Shown here in pieces: positions 51,224 to 60,783 of a stretch of 64,000 bases of DNA (positions within the stretch are counted from its first letter, which is position 1; every line of letters starts with the position of its first letter). Origin of the DNA: Streptomyces sp. PTY087I2 (GTDB taxonomy: Bacteria; Actinomycetota; Actinomycetes; Streptomycetales; Streptomycetaceae). Location: positions 1 through 64,000 of the forward strand of contig NZ_LZRD01000002.1 of assembly GCF_001687325.1 (NCBI RefSeq), read 5' to 3'. The translations under genes and the position numbers were made by a program. Under the pieces are notes generated by a model. That model saw nothing but the letters and a program-made list of their open reading frames with translations. It ran no database searches and was not told where the DNA came from.

Positions 51224-52213
51224 ATGTACCTGCCGTCCGCCGACCGCTACTCCGCCATGCCCTACCGGCGCACCGGCCGCAGCGGTCTGCTGCTGCCCGC
51301 GCTCTCCCTCGGCCTCTGGCACAACTTCGGGGGCGACAGGACGCCCGAGACACAGGGCGCCATCCTGCGCCGCGCCTTCGACCTCGGCATCACCCACTTC
51401 GACCTGGCCAACAACTACGGCCCGCCGCCCGGCTCCGCCGAAGAGACCCTGGGCCGCGCCCTGGCCACCGACTTCGCCCGGCTGCGCGACGAGATCGTCA
51501 TCTCCACCAAGGCCGGCTACCACATGTGGGAGGGGCCGTACGGGGAGTGGGGCTCGCGGAAGTACCTGCGCTCCTCGCTCGACCAGAGCCTGAAGCGCCT
51601 CGGCGTCGAGTACGTCGACATCTTCTACTCCCACCGCCCCGACCCGGACACCCCGCTCGAAGAGACGATGGGCGCGCTCGACTCCGCCGTACGGCAGGGC
51701 AAGGCCCTCTACGTCGGCCTCTCCAACTACTCCGCCGCGCAGACCCGGGAGGCCGCCGCGATCCTGAAGGACCTCGGCACCCCGCTCCTCATCCACCAGC
51801 CCCGCTACTCGATGCTCGACCGCCGCATCGAGGCCGACGGGCTGCCGGACGTCCTGGACGAGCTGGGAGTCGGGTCCATCGCCTACTCGCCCCTGGAGCA
51901 GGGCATCCTCACCGACCGCTATCTCAACGGCATTCCGGCCGGGTCCCGGGCGGCGGGCGCGAGCCCCTTCCTCTCCGCCGACGCCGTCACCCCGCAGCTG
52001 GTGGAGCGGCTGCGCGCGCTGGACGCACTGGCGAAGGAGCGCGGCCAGTCGCTCGCGCAGCTGGCCCTGGCATGGGTGCTGCGCGGCGGCCGGCTCACCT
52101 CCGCCGTCGTCGGCGCGAGCAGCGTGGCCCAGCTGGAGAACAGCGTCGAGGCCGTCCGGAACCTGGAGTTCACGGCGGACGAACTGGACCGGATCGAGAA
52201 GCTGCTCCCCTGA
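51224..52213 (+). CDS. Aldo-keto reductase, L-glyceraldehyde-3-phosphate reductase (YghZ) type
   Basis: 329 residues. TIM-barrel AKR with catalytic Asp-Tyr-Lys-His (DLANNYG, STKAGYH, YSHRP). YRRTGRSGLLLPALSLGLW and GPYGEWGSRKYL mark the YghZ/AKR14 group, which reduces L-glyceraldehyde 3-phosphate or methylglyoxal with NADPH. The divergent LysR gene probably regulates it. Confidence 0.9.
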   Translation: MYLPSADRYSAMPYRRTGRSGLLLPALSLGLWHNFGGDRTPETQGAILRRAFDLGITHFDLANNYGPPPGSAEETLGRALATDFARLRDEIVISTKAGYHMWEGPYGEWGSRKYLRSSLDQSLKRLGVEYVDIFYSHRPDPDTPLEETMGALDSAVRQGKALYVGLSNYSAAQTREAAAILKDLGTPLLIHQPRYSMLDRRIEADGLPDVLDELGVGSIAYSPLEQGILTDRYLNGIPAGSRAAGASPFLSADAVTPQLVERLRALDALAKERGQSLAQLALAWVLRGGRLTSAVVGASSVAQLENSVEAVRNLEFTADELDRIEKLLP

Positions 52214-52231
52214 ACGGGCTCAGGGGAGGCC

Positions 52232-53731
52232 TCACGGGGCGATGCCCACCCCGTCGATCCGGCTCCAGGCCCGTTCCTGACCGGCCGTCATGGCCGGCCA
52301 GCCGAGGCCGCCCGGCCGGGGCAGCACCCGGGAGGCGTACGGGGAGGGCCGGAACGCCGGGTCGTAGAAGCACCCCGTGCCGTACGTCCGGTCGAAGGAG
52401 GCGCACGATTCGGCCAGCGAACGCGCGGTGGGCTTGCGGCCGGTCTGCGCCCAACGATCCAGTGCCGCAAGGGAGTTGGCGTACTCCGTGTTGCTCAGCC
52501 CGCTGTGCTCGCTCTCCCGGGTGAAGGACTGCACGAGCCGGTGCTCCCGGCCCGCGCCGCGCAACGTGGCCCGGTAGGCGGCCTCGTGCTCCACGAACGC
52601 CGTGGGGTCGTCGATCGCGTGCAGGGTCAGGACGGGCAGGGACACCCGCCCGGTCAGGTCGCTGTCCCACGAGAGGTCCCGGCGCGCGGCCGGATCCGCC
52701 GAGAACCGCTCCACGCCCGCGTTCAGCGCCCGGTCGTCGTGCGAACCGGTATACCGCACACCCCGGTTGGAGAAGGGGTTACGTCCCCCGAGCCGGGTCG
52801 AGACGATGTCGCGGAAGGTGAACGTCGCGAACCGCAGATGCGATTCGAGGGACCGCTCCGGGATCCCGGTGACGGCCAGGATGTCGTCCAGGTTGCGCTG
52901 CTGGAGCGCGGTCCGGGCGGCCGGTTCGGCGTCGAACCCCGTGCACTCGCGCAGCCGGGCGCGCAGCCCGGTGGACGTCATCGTGGAGTCCGGGCGCAGC
53001 CCCTGCCACAGCGGGTACTGCGGCTCGGTGGGACGCGGGTGGTTGCCGCAGTAGTACTGGTAGACCACGCGCAGGTCGACCCGGTAGTCGTAGCCGCGCG
53101 AACCGCCGCCCAGGACGCCGTTGGTCAGCAGCACCCCGTCGTACGCCCCGGGCTCCCGGCCGTACGTCTCGGCGGCCTTGGCGGCGACGTTCCCGCCCCA
53201 GGACTGGCCGTGCAGATAGGTCCGCTCCGGCTTCCCGAACCGGTCGACGAAGACCCGGCGCACGCTCTCGGTGTCGGCCGCCGCCATCCGCGTACCGTAG
53301 CCGCCGCGCCGGTAGGAGGAGCCCGCCCAGGCGTACCCCTCCTCGACCATGACGGCCCAGCGCCCCAGGTCCTCGGTCGAGCGGGCCGGGTCCGACGCGT
53401 CGCCCAGGTCGGGGCCGCCGTGCGCGTGCACCACCAGGGAGCCGTTCCAGCGGGTGGGGACGGCGAGCGCGTAGTGCGCCCCGTTCCCGTCCCGGCCCGT
53501 GTAACACCGTGCCTTTCCGGCCAGCGTCTCCGGGCAGTCGGCGGCGACCGGGGCGGCGGCCGGGCTTCCGGCAGGGCCTCCGGTAGGGCTTCCGGCCGGG
53601 GCGGGCGCCGCCGGGGCCCGGCCCGCCGACCCGAGGAGCAGGGCCGCGACCGTGGCCGCCAGCGCGGCGGAGCGCAGCCGGTGGCGGCGGTACAGCGGTA
53701 GGGCGCGGACGGGCCTGTGAGGGGAGTTCAC
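52232..53731 (-). CDS. Secreted alpha/beta-hydrolase
   Basis: 499 residues from GTG 53731 (AGGAG upstream). Twin-Arg-rich signal region, hydrophobic core near SAALAATVAALLL, then an Ala/Pro-rich linker. The nucleophile elbow is GQSWGG, the Asp may be in AIDDPTAFV and the His in SEHSGLS. It resembles secreted hydrolases of the tannase/DUF-type but no precise family was recognised. It ends 18 bases from the convergent aldo-keto reductase. Confidence 0.75.
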   Translation of the reverse strand: MNSPHRPVRALPLYRRHRLRSAALAATVAALLLGSAGRAPAAPAPAGSPTGGPAGSPAAAPVAADCPETLAGKARCYTGRDGNGAHYALAVPTRWNGSLVVHAHGGPDLGDASDPARSTEDLGRWAVMVEEGYAWAGSSYRRGGYGTRMAAADTESVRRVFVDRFGKPERTYLHGQSWGGNVAAKAAETYGREPGAYDGVLLTNGVLGGGSRGYDYRVDLRVVYQYYCGNHPRPTEPQYPLWQGLRPDSTMTSTGLRARLRECTGFDAEPAARTALQQRNLDDILAVTGIPERSLESHLRFATFTFRDIVSTRLGGRNPFSNRGVRYTGSHDDRALNAGVERFSADPAARRDLSWDSDLTGRVSLPVLTLHAIDDPTAFVEHEAAYRATLRGAGREHRLVQSFTRESEHSGLSNTEYANSLAALDRWAQTGRKPTARSLAESCASFDRTYGTGCFYDPAFRPSPYASRVLPRPGGLGWPAMTAGQERAWSRIDGVGIAP

Positions 53732-53755
53732 GAGGGCGGCTCCTGGCGTTCTGCA

Positions 53756-53787
53756 CCGGTGGCAGCGCCCGCGAGCGCTGCCACCGG
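53756..53787 (-). terminator. Hairpin between two leftward secreted-protein genes
   Basis: CCGGTGGCAGCGC (53756-53768) pairs with GCGCTGCCACCGG (53775-53787), loop of six. It lies 178 bases past the pyroglutamyl-peptidase-like gene and 24 before the next start, so it may end the upstream transcript or sit in the next leader. Confidence 0.5.
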
Positions 53788-53964
53788 CACCATCTGTGCG
53801 GCTGCCCCGGCACGGGGGTGCGCCGGGATGCCGGGATGCTAGGAAGCGCCGCACCCGGGGGAGAAGCCCCGCGCGCATTGCGTTCATAGTGTTCGCCCCG
53901 GCGGGCATGGTGTTTGCCCCGGCGGGCCGCCACGCCCGCCCGTCGCCCCCGACCGCCGCGCCGC

Positions 53965-55233
53965 TCAGTCGGCCGCCGTCACCGCCGTCCTCACCAGTTC
54001 CCTCACCTGGCCCACGATGTCGGCGCGGTTGCGCTCGAAGTCCGGGTCGGTGACCGTGCCCGTCTGCGGGTCCGTGTTCGCCGCGCCGAACTGGAGGACA
54101 GGCGTGTGCAGATGGCCGCCCGGCAGGCCCGGCAGGCGGAGCCGGTCGCGCAGCAGGGTGACCCGGTAGGCGATCTCGTTGGAGAGGTAGTCGCCGCCGC
54201 CCCCGGCCCGCGCCGCCGAGCCCGGGGTGGGGCCGTCGGGCCTGGTCACGGGCTGGGTGCCGCCCGCCGGTATCTCGGTGACCTCGGTGTTGTCGTACAC
54301 CGGGAAGCGGCCCGTGTCGGCTTCGGTGAGCTGCCGGTACGGGAGGGTCGTGGACGTCCACTGCGGCTGCGTGGCCGGGTCGGCGACGGGGACGAGCCCG
54401 GTGCTGGAGGCGTTCTCGTTGTCGGCGAAGCCGCCGCGCCAGGCCCCGTTGGTACGTTCCACGTCGAAGCGGCCCTGGCGGCCCTGGCTGACCGTCGTGA
54501 ACAGGTCCAGATGCGGCAGCTGCCGGGCGAGGGTCCGCTCGACGACGCCCTCCGCGAAGTCCGCCCAGCGCACCGGGAAGACGACGGTCTCGATCCGGGC
54601 CGGCCCGTCGGGCGTCTGTACCAGAGTGCCGTCCAGGGCGAGCGCGCTCGCGCCCGAGGGGTTCCCGATCCGGACGTCCCGGTCCAGCGTGAACGGGTCG
54701 AACCCGGTGACCAGGACCCGCTTCGTCCGATGGCCCGGGTAGTGGATGTCGCTCTGGCCGCGCGACGCGGTCTCCAGGGCGGAGTGCAGGGCCTCGCGCC
54801 GCCGGTCGTCGAGGTCGAACCGGGGCGTCCAGGCGCGCAGTTCGCGGCTGAGCGCGAGCCGGGCCCAGTACAGCGGGCGGTCGTCGCCCCGGCTCAGGTC
54901 GCCCGTGGCGGGGCCACGCTCCTGGGCGCGGTCCACGGCGCGCCGCCACAGCTCCGAGGCGTGTCGGGTCACGGTGCGCTCGGCCTGCGCATAGCTCTTC
55001 GAGCGCTCCAGGGCCCGTTCGAAGCGCGGGGCGAAGGCGTCGAATCCGCTGCGCCGCAGGATCTCCTGCGGGGCGGCCCGGTCGAGGCGCTGTTCCTCGA
55101 CGGTCGCCTCCACGGGGGTGCGGGAGGTGTCCGCGGGGGAGGCGGCGGCCGGCAGGGCGGAGCCCGCCAGGACGAGCAGCAGCGCCATGCCGCCGATACC
55201 GATCCGGGCCGTTGCGGGGAGTTGGTGGGTCAC
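53965..55233 (-). CDS. Secreted pyroglutamyl-peptidase-like protein with nucleophile Cys replaced by Ser
   Basis: 422 residues from GTG 55233 (AAAGGGA upstream). Signal peptide (GIGGMALLLVLAGSALPAAA), a helical N-terminal region to about 170, then a C15-like domain: RVLVTGFDPFTLD matches the family start, and the position normally occupied by the catalytic Cys in YxCN reads GGDYLSNEIAYR. A His in GGHLHTP fits the third catalytic residue. Pyroglutamyl peptidases are usually cytoplasmic and about 215 residues, so export, the extra domain and the Cys-to-Ser change are all unusual. Activity is doubtful. Confidence 0.8.
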   Translation of the reverse strand: MTHQLPATARIGIGGMALLLVLAGSALPAAASPADTSRTPVEATVEEQRLDRAAPQEILRRSGFDAFAPRFERALERSKSYAQAERTVTRHASELWRRAVDRAQERGPATGDLSRGDDRPLYWARLALSRELRAWTPRFDLDDRRREALHSALETASRGQSDIHYPGHRTKRVLVTGFDPFTLDRDVRIGNPSGASALALDGTLVQTPDGPARIETVVFPVRWADFAEGVVERTLARQLPHLDLFTTVSQGRQGRFDVERTNGAWRGGFADNENASSTGLVPVADPATQPQWTSTTLPYRQLTEADTGRFPVYDNTEVTEIPAGGTQPVTRPDGPTPGSAARAGGGGDYLSNEIAYRVTLLRDRLRLPGLPGGHLHTPVLQFGAANTDPQTGTVTDPDFERNRADIVGQVRELVRTAVTAAD

Positions 55234-55404
55234 ACGGGTCCCTTTCGTTTCACCGGGTGGGGCCCCGCAGTATCGCGGCACGGCCCGAGGCGATGCCATA
55301 GGGCACTTGCCGCGCCGGGACTCGTAAGGCGTCACCGGACTGGACCTCTGACGCGCCCGCCCCTCCCTGGCCCGCGCCGCTCACGGGGCGTACGGTGTGG
55401 CGGC

Positions 55405-56238
55405 ATGAAGATCCTCATCAGCGCCGACATGGAAGGCGCCACCGGAGTCACCTGGCCGGCCGACGTGCTGCCGGGGACCCCGCAGTGGGAGCGCTGCCGG
55501 TCGATGTTCACCTCCGACGTGAACGCCGCCGCGCTCGGCTTCTACGACGGCGGCGCCGACGAGGTGCTGGTGAACGAGGCCCACTGGTCGATGCGCAATC
55601 TGCTGCTGGAGCACATGGACGAACGCGTCCAGATGCTGACCGGCAAGCACAAGTCGCTGTCCATGGTGGAGGGCATCCAGCACGGTGACGTGGACGCGGT
55701 GGCCTTCGTCGGCTATCACACCGGGGCCGGTACGGAGGGCGTCCTCGCCCATACCTACCTCGCCAACTCCATCACCGGCGTCTGGCTGAACGGCGTCCGG
55801 GCCAGCGAGGGCCTGCTCAACGCGCACGTCGCCGCCGAGTACGGGGTGCCCGTCGTGCTCGTCACCGGCGACGACCTGACCTGCGTGGACGCCGAGGGGT
55901 ACGCCCCCGGTGCCCGGAAGGTCGCAGTGAAGGACTACGTCTCCCGGTACGCGGCGGTCTGCCGCACCCCGGCCCGTACCGCCGCCGACATCCGGGCGGC
56001 GGCGAAGGCGGCCACCGCGCTCGCGGGACGTCGTGACCCTGTCGCCGGGAAGACGTTCACCATCGAGCTGGAGTTCGACGCCGAGCATCTGGCGGCGGCC
56101 GCGACCGTCGTCCCCGGCGTGGCGCCCAGCGGCGAGAGGCGCGTCGCGTACACCAGCGCGACGATGTACGAAGGAATTCGCACGTTCAAGGCGGTGACGA
56201 CGATCGTGTCGGCCGCCGTGGAGGAACAGTATGGCTGA
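55405..56238 (+). CDS. M55-family D-aminopeptidase (DppA-like)
   Basis: 277 residues. The metal ligands begin SADMEGATG (Asp8, Glu10); later His residues in NEAHWSMRN and GYHTGAG and a Glu in VRASEG complete the two-zinc site. DppA releases D-amino acids from D-Ala-containing peptides such as peptidoglycan fragments. It opens a four-gene peptidase operon; its end overlaps the next start by eight bases. Confidence 0.92.
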   Translation: MKILISADMEGATGVTWPADVLPGTPQWERCRSMFTSDVNAAALGFYDGGADEVLVNEAHWSMRNLLLEHMDERVQMLTGKHKSLSMVEGIQHGDVDAVAFVGYHTGAGTEGVLAHTYLANSITGVWLNGVRASEGLLNAHVAAEYGVPVVLVTGDDLTCVDAEGYAPGARKVAVKDYVSRYAAVCRTPARTAADIRAAAKAATALAGRRDPVAGKTFTIELEFDAEHLAAAATVVPGVAPSGERRVAYTSATMYEGIRTFKAVTTIVSAAVEEQYG

Positions 56239-57574
56239 GGCCCCCGACCTGCTCGGACCCGTGGACCAGCAGGCCCTCGACGAAGTGGTGGCGTTCACCT
56301 CCGGGCTGATCCGGATCGACACCACCAACCGGGGCGGCGGCGACTGCCGGGAGCGGCCGGCCGCCGAGTACGTCGCCGAGCGGCTCGCGGACGCCGGGAT
56401 CGAGCCGACACTGCTGGAGCGCACCCCCGGTCGGACCAACGTGGTCGCCCGGATCCCCGGCACCGACCCCTCCGCCGACGCGCTGCTCGTCCACGGCCAC
56501 CTCGACGTGGTGCCCGCCGAGCCCGCCGACTGGACCGTGCACCCCTTCTCCGGCGAGGTGCGCGACGGCGTCGTGTGGGGGAGGGGCGCCGTCGACATGA
56601 AGAACATGGACGCGATGGTCCTCTCCGTCGTACGGGGCTGGGCCCGCGAGGGGTTCCGCCCGGCGCGCGACATCGTCATCGCCTACACCGCCGACGAGGA
56701 GGACAGCGCAGCCGACGGCTCCGCCTTCCTCGCCGAGCAACACGCCGACCTGTTCGAGGGCTGTACGGAGGGGATCAGCGAGTCCGGGGCGTTCACCTTC
56801 CACGCGGGCGACGGCCTTGCGCTGTACCCGATCGCGGCGGGCGAGCGTGGCACCGGCTGGCTGAAGCTGACCGCCGAGGGCCGGGCCGGGCACGGCTCCA
56901 AGGTCAACCGGGAGAACGCGGTGACCGCGGTGGCCGCCGCCGTCGCCCGGATCGGCGAGCACGAGTGGCCCATCCGCCTCACCCCGACCGTCCGCGCCGC
57001 GATCACCGAGATCGCCGCCCTGCACGGCATCACCGCCGACCTCGACGAACCCGGCTTCGACGTCGCCCAGCTCCTCGGCAAGCTCGGCCCGGCCGCCTCC
57101 CTCGTCGAGAACACCGTCCGCAACAGCAGCAACCCGACGATGCTGGACGCCGGTTACAAGGTCAACGTCATCCCCGGCCACGCCACCGCCTTCGTCGACG
57201 GACGCATGGTCCCCGGCGGCGACGAGGAGTTCCACGCCACCCTGGACCGGCTCACCGGGCCGCTCGTCGACTGGGAGTTCCACCACCGCGAGAAGGCCCT
57301 GACGGCCCCGGTCGACTCACCGACGTACGCGAAGCTGCGCGCCGCCGTCGAGCGGTTCGACCCGGACGCGCACACCGTCCCGTACTGCATGTCGGGCGGC
57401 ACCGACGCCAAGCAGTTCTCCCGCCTCGGCATCACCGGCTACGGCTTCACCCCGCTGAAGCTGCCCGTCGGCTTCGACTACCAGCGGCTCTTCCACGGCG
57501 TCGACGAGCGCGTCCCCGTCGACGCCCTCCACTTCGGCGTCCGCGTGCTGGACCACTACCTGCGCACCGCCTGA
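56231..57574 (+). CDS. M20-family peptidase
   Basis: 447 residues. Zinc-binding HGHLDVVPAE, GRGAVDMKN, catalytic ADEEDSA and C-terminal FHGVDER are the M20/ArgE/DapE pattern, with a dimerisation domain in the middle. It likely cuts dipeptides or N-acyl amino acids. Its start overlaps the end of the D-aminopeptidase gene. Confidence 0.92.
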   Translation: MAEAPDLLGPVDQQALDEVVAFTSGLIRIDTTNRGGGDCRERPAAEYVAERLADAGIEPTLLERTPGRTNVVARIPGTDPSADALLVHGHLDVVPAEPADWTVHPFSGEVRDGVVWGRGAVDMKNMDAMVLSVVRGWAREGFRPARDIVIAYTADEEDSAADGSAFLAEQHADLFEGCTEGISESGAFTFHAGDGLALYPIAAGERGTGWLKLTAEGRAGHGSKVNRENAVTAVAAAVARIGEHEWPIRLTPTVRAAITEIAALHGITADLDEPGFDVAQLLGKLGPAASLVENTVRNSSNPTMLDAGYKVNVIPGHATAFVDGRMVPGGDEEFHATLDRLTGPLVDWEFHHREKALTAPVDSPTYAKLRAAVERFDPDAHTVPYCMSGGTDAKQFSRLGITGYGFTPLKLPVGFDYQRLFHGVDERVPVDALHFGVRVLDHYLRTA

Positions 57575-57603
57575 CCGACTCGTCCCCGGGGGGAACGACC
57601 TAC

Positions 57604-59625
57604 GTGAACACCGCGCCCGCAGCAGCAGCGCCGTACGGCACCTGGCCGTCGCCGATCGACGCGGCGCTCGCCGCCTCGCACGACGGCCGGCCCGACCACC
57701 TCGGCACCGTCGGGGACGAGGTCTGGTGGACCGAGCCGCGCCCCGCCGAGGGCGGCCGCCGCGCGCTGATCCGCCGCCGCGCGGACGGCACCACCGCACC
57801 CGCGCTGCCCGCCCCCTGGAACACCCGCAGCCGGGTGATCGAGTACGGCGGACAGCCCTGGGCCGGCACGGTGCGCGAGGACGGTGAACTCCTCGTGGTG
57901 TTCGTCCACTTCACCGACCAGCGGCTGTACGCCTACGCCCCCGACGGGCCGGACGAACCCTGGCCGCTCACCCCGGTCTCCGAAGTCGGCGGCGGGCTGC
58001 GCTGGGTGGACCCGCAGGTGCGTCCGGAGCAGGGTTCGGCGGGCGAAGTCTGGTGCGTTCTGGAGGAGTTCACCGGACCCGCCCCCACCGACGTACGACG
58101 GGTCCTCGCCGCCGTACCGCTCGACGGATCGGCGGCCGGGAACCGGTCGGCTGTCCGTGAACTCTCCGACGGGCGGCACCGGTTCGTCACCGGACCCAAG
58201 GTCTCCCACGACGGGCGACGGGCCGCCTGGATCGCCTGGGACCACCCGGCGATGCCCTGGGACGGCACGGTCGTCATGCTGGCCGACATCACCGAGGCGG
58301 GAGAGTTCACCGGCGTCCGGCCGCTCGTCGGGGACCTCGACGAATCGGTCTGCCAGGTGGAGTGGGACCGCGACGGCAGCCTCTTGTTCGTCTCCGACCT
58401 CTCCGGCTGGTGGGAGCTCCAGCGCATCCGCCCCGACGCCGTCGCCGGCGGCGTGGTCCCCAGCAGCCGCCTCCTGCCGCCCCGGGGCGAGGAGTTCGGC
58501 GGGCCGCTCTGGAAGATCGGGCTGCGCTGGTTCCACCCGCTGGACAACGGGCTGATCGCCGTCCTGCACGGCAAGGGCGACCACCGCCTCGGCATCCTCG
58601 ACCCGGAGACCGGCGAACTCGCCGACGCCCCGGGCCCCTGGACCGCCTGGTCCGACACGCTCGCCGTGCACGGCAGCCGGGTCGTCGGCGTCGCGGCGAG
58701 CCCCCGCAGCGCCCACGAGGTCGTCGAGCTGGACACCACGACCGGGCGCACCCGCACCATCGGCGCACCCCACCGGGACGCCGTCGACCCCGCGTACTAC
58801 CCGGTCCCCGAGCAGCGGACCTTCACCGGCCCCGACGGCCGCGAGATCCACGCCCACATCCACCCGCCGCACCACCCCGAACACACGGGCCCCGAGGGTG
58901 AGAAGCCCCCGTACGTCGTCTGGGCGCACGGCGGCCCCACCGGCCACGCCCCGCTCGTCCTCGACCTGGAGATCGCCTACTTCACCTCGCGCGGCATCGG
59001 CGTGGCCGAGGTGAACTACGGCGGCTCCACCGGCTACGGACGCGCCTACCGCGAACGGCTGCGCGGCGCATGGGGCCTGGTCGACGTGGCGGACTGCGCG
59101 GCCGTCGCCTCGGCCCTGGTCGCGGAGGGCGCGGCCGCCCCGGACCGGCTCGCGATCCGGGGCGGCAGCGCGGGCGGCTGGACCACCGCAGCCTCGCTGA
59201 CCAGCACCGACGTATACGCCTGCGGAACGATCCTCTACCCGATCCTGGACCTCGAAGGGTGGGCCACGGACGAGACCCACGACTTTGAATCGCGGTATCT
59301 GGAGTCCCTCGTCGGCCCGTTCGCCGAGGTGCCCGAGCGCTACCGGGAACGCTCCCCGATGAACCGCACCGACCGGCTGAACACCCCGTTCCTGCTGCTC
59401 CAGGGCCTGGACGACGTGATCTGCCCGCCCGCCCAGAGCGAGCGGTTCCTCGCCGCCGTGGCCGGCCGGGGCATCGCCCACGCCTACATCGCCTTCGCGG
59501 GGGAGAGCCACGGATTCCGGCGCGCGGAGACCCTGGTCCGCGCCCTGGAGGCCGAACTCTCCCTCTACGCCCAGACGTTCGGCATCGACCGGCCCGACGT
59601 ACCGCCCCTGGAGCTGACCACGTGA
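57604..59625 (+). CDS. S9-family prolyl-oligopeptidase-like peptidase
   Basis: 673 residues from GTG 57604. An N-terminal beta-propeller (to about 420) and a C-terminal alpha/beta-hydrolase with GGSAGG (Ser), LLQGLDDVICPP (Asp) and GESHGFR (His). No signal peptide, so cytoplasmic. It cuts short peptides or acylated amino acids. Its stop codon overlaps the start of the LD-carboxypeptidase gene. Confidence 0.92.
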   Translation: MNTAPAAAAPYGTWPSPIDAALAASHDGRPDHLGTVGDEVWWTEPRPAEGGRRALIRRRADGTTAPALPAPWNTRSRVIEYGGQPWAGTVREDGELLVVFVHFTDQRLYAYAPDGPDEPWPLTPVSEVGGGLRWVDPQVRPEQGSAGEVWCVLEEFTGPAPTDVRRVLAAVPLDGSAAGNRSAVRELSDGRHRFVTGPKVSHDGRRAAWIAWDHPAMPWDGTVVMLADITEAGEFTGVRPLVGDLDESVCQVEWDRDGSLLFVSDLSGWWELQRIRPDAVAGGVVPSSRLLPPRGEEFGGPLWKIGLRWFHPLDNGLIAVLHGKGDHRLGILDPETGELADAPGPWTAWSDTLAVHGSRVVGVAASPRSAHEVVELDTTTGRTRTIGAPHRDAVDPAYYPVPEQRTFTGPDGREIHAHIHPPHHPEHTGPEGEKPPYVVWAHGGPTGHAPLVLDLEIAYFTSRGIGVAEVNYGGSTGYGRAYRERLRGAWGLVDVADCAAVASALVAEGAAAPDRLAIRGGSAGGWTTAASLTSTDVYACGTILYPILDLEGWATDETHDFESRYLESLVGPFAEVPERYRERSPMNRTDRLNTPFLLLQGLDDVICPPAQSERFLAAVAGRGIAHAYIAFAGESHGFRRAETLVRALEAELSLYAQTFGIDRPDVPPLELTT

Positions 59626-60584
59626 CCCGCCAGGACCCCGGCCCGGCCACCCCGCTCGCCCGGCCCGCCCGGCTGCGCCCCGGCTCCCGGGTCGCCGTCG
59701 TCGCGCCCAGCGGACCGGTCCCCGCCGACCGGCTGGAAGAAGGCCTCGCCGTCCTGCGCGACTGGGGCCTCGAACCCGTCGTCGGACCCCATGCCCACTC
59801 CACGCACCCGGAGTTGGACTACCTCGCGGGGGCGGACGCGGACCGTGCGGCGGACCTCCAGGCGGCGTGGTGCGACCCGTCCGTGGAGGCCGTGCTCTGC
59901 GCCCGGGGCGGATTCGGCGCACACCGGATGGTCGACCTGGTCGACTGGGCGGCGATCCGGGCCGCCGGGCCCAAGGCGTTCGTCGGCTACAGCGACATCA
60001 CCGTGCTGCACGAGGCGTTCGCCCTGCGCGCCGGGTTCGCCACCCTGCACGGACCGATGGTCGCCACCGAGACGTTCCTCAAGGACGCGCCGACCCGCGA
60101 GCACCTGCGCGCCACCCTCTTCGAACCGGAGACCGTGCGCACCCTCGGTCTCGCATCGGCCGGGGCCCTGGTCCCCGGCCGGGCCGAAGGCGTCCTGTAC
60201 GGCGGCTGCGTCAGCCTGCTCGCCGCCGACACCGGTACCCCGGGCGGCCGGTCCCACGCCCGGGGCAACCTGCTGGTGATCGAGGACACCGGGGAGGAGC
60301 CCTACCGGCTCGACGGCATCCTCACCCGGCTTCTGCGCTCCGGTGCCCTGGCCGGGATCGCCGGGGTGGCCTGCGGCTCCTGGCAGGAGTGCGGGCCGTA
60401 CGAGAAGATCCGCGCCGTGCTCGCCGACCGGCTCGGCCCGCTGGGCATACCCGTGGTCGAGGAGTTGGGGTTCGGCCACGGCACGACCGCGCTGACGATT
60501 CCCCTGGGGCTGCCCGCGGTGCTCGACGCACCGGCGGACGGCGGGCGTTGCACGCTCACCGTCGAGGCGCCCGCCCTGCTCTGA
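59622..60584 (+). CDS. LD-carboxypeptidase (S66)
   Basis: 320 residues. The Ser nucleophile is in VGYSDITVLHEAF, with Glu in LLVIEDTGEEPYRLD and His in GFGHGTTALTIPLG: the S66 triad of LdcA. It removes the terminal D-Ala from muropeptide tetrapeptides during cell-wall recycling, which suits the D-aminopeptidase at the head of the operon. GTG start overlaps the S9 gene by four bases. Confidence 0.93.
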   Translation: MTRQDPGPATPLARPARLRPGSRVAVVAPSGPVPADRLEEGLAVLRDWGLEPVVGPHAHSTHPELDYLAGADADRAADLQAAWCDPSVEAVLCARGGFGAHRMVDLVDWAAIRAAGPKAFVGYSDITVLHEAFALRAGFATLHGPMVATETFLKDAPTREHLRATLFEPETVRTLGLASAGALVPGRAEGVLYGGCVSLLAADTGTPGGRSHARGNLLVIEDTGEEPYRLDGILTRLLRSGALAGIAGVACGSWQECGPYEKIRAVLADRLGPLGIPVVEELGFGHGTTALTIPLGLPAVLDAPADGGRCTLTVEAPALL

Positions 60585-60605
60585 GCCTCCTCGGCCACTT
60601 CCGCG

Positions 60606-60641
60606 ACCCGCGCCCGCACCGCCTTCGGTGCCCGGGCGCGG
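60606..60641 (+). terminator. Terminator of the peptidase operon
   Basis: CCCGCGCCCG-CACCG faces CGGTG-CCCGGGCGCGGG around a CCTT loop (60606-60641), followed by GTGTGTTTTC. It starts 21 bases after the last stop codon. Confidence 0.75.
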
Positions 60642-60699
60642 GCGTGTGTGTTTTCGCGCGGAGAACGTGAACATCCGTCAAGAACCGCTGTCCGATGCG

Positions 60700-60759
60700 T
60701 TGACACGGCTATGACCTGTGTCACAGCATGAGCGCGACCCAATAATTACCGGTCGGTAA
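60700..60759 (+). promoter_or_regulatory. Two palindromes at the X-Pro-peptidase-like gene promoter
   Basis: TGACAC-N11-GTGTCA (60701-60723) overlaps a -35-like TTGACA (60700-60705). TTACCGGTCGGTAA (60746-60759), a perfect 14-bp palindrome of the kind bound by many TetR repressors, lies 24 bases before the start codon. No regulator gene is adjacent. Confidence 0.6.
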
Positions 60760-60783
60760 GGTGTCCTCGGTGTGGAGGTCTTC

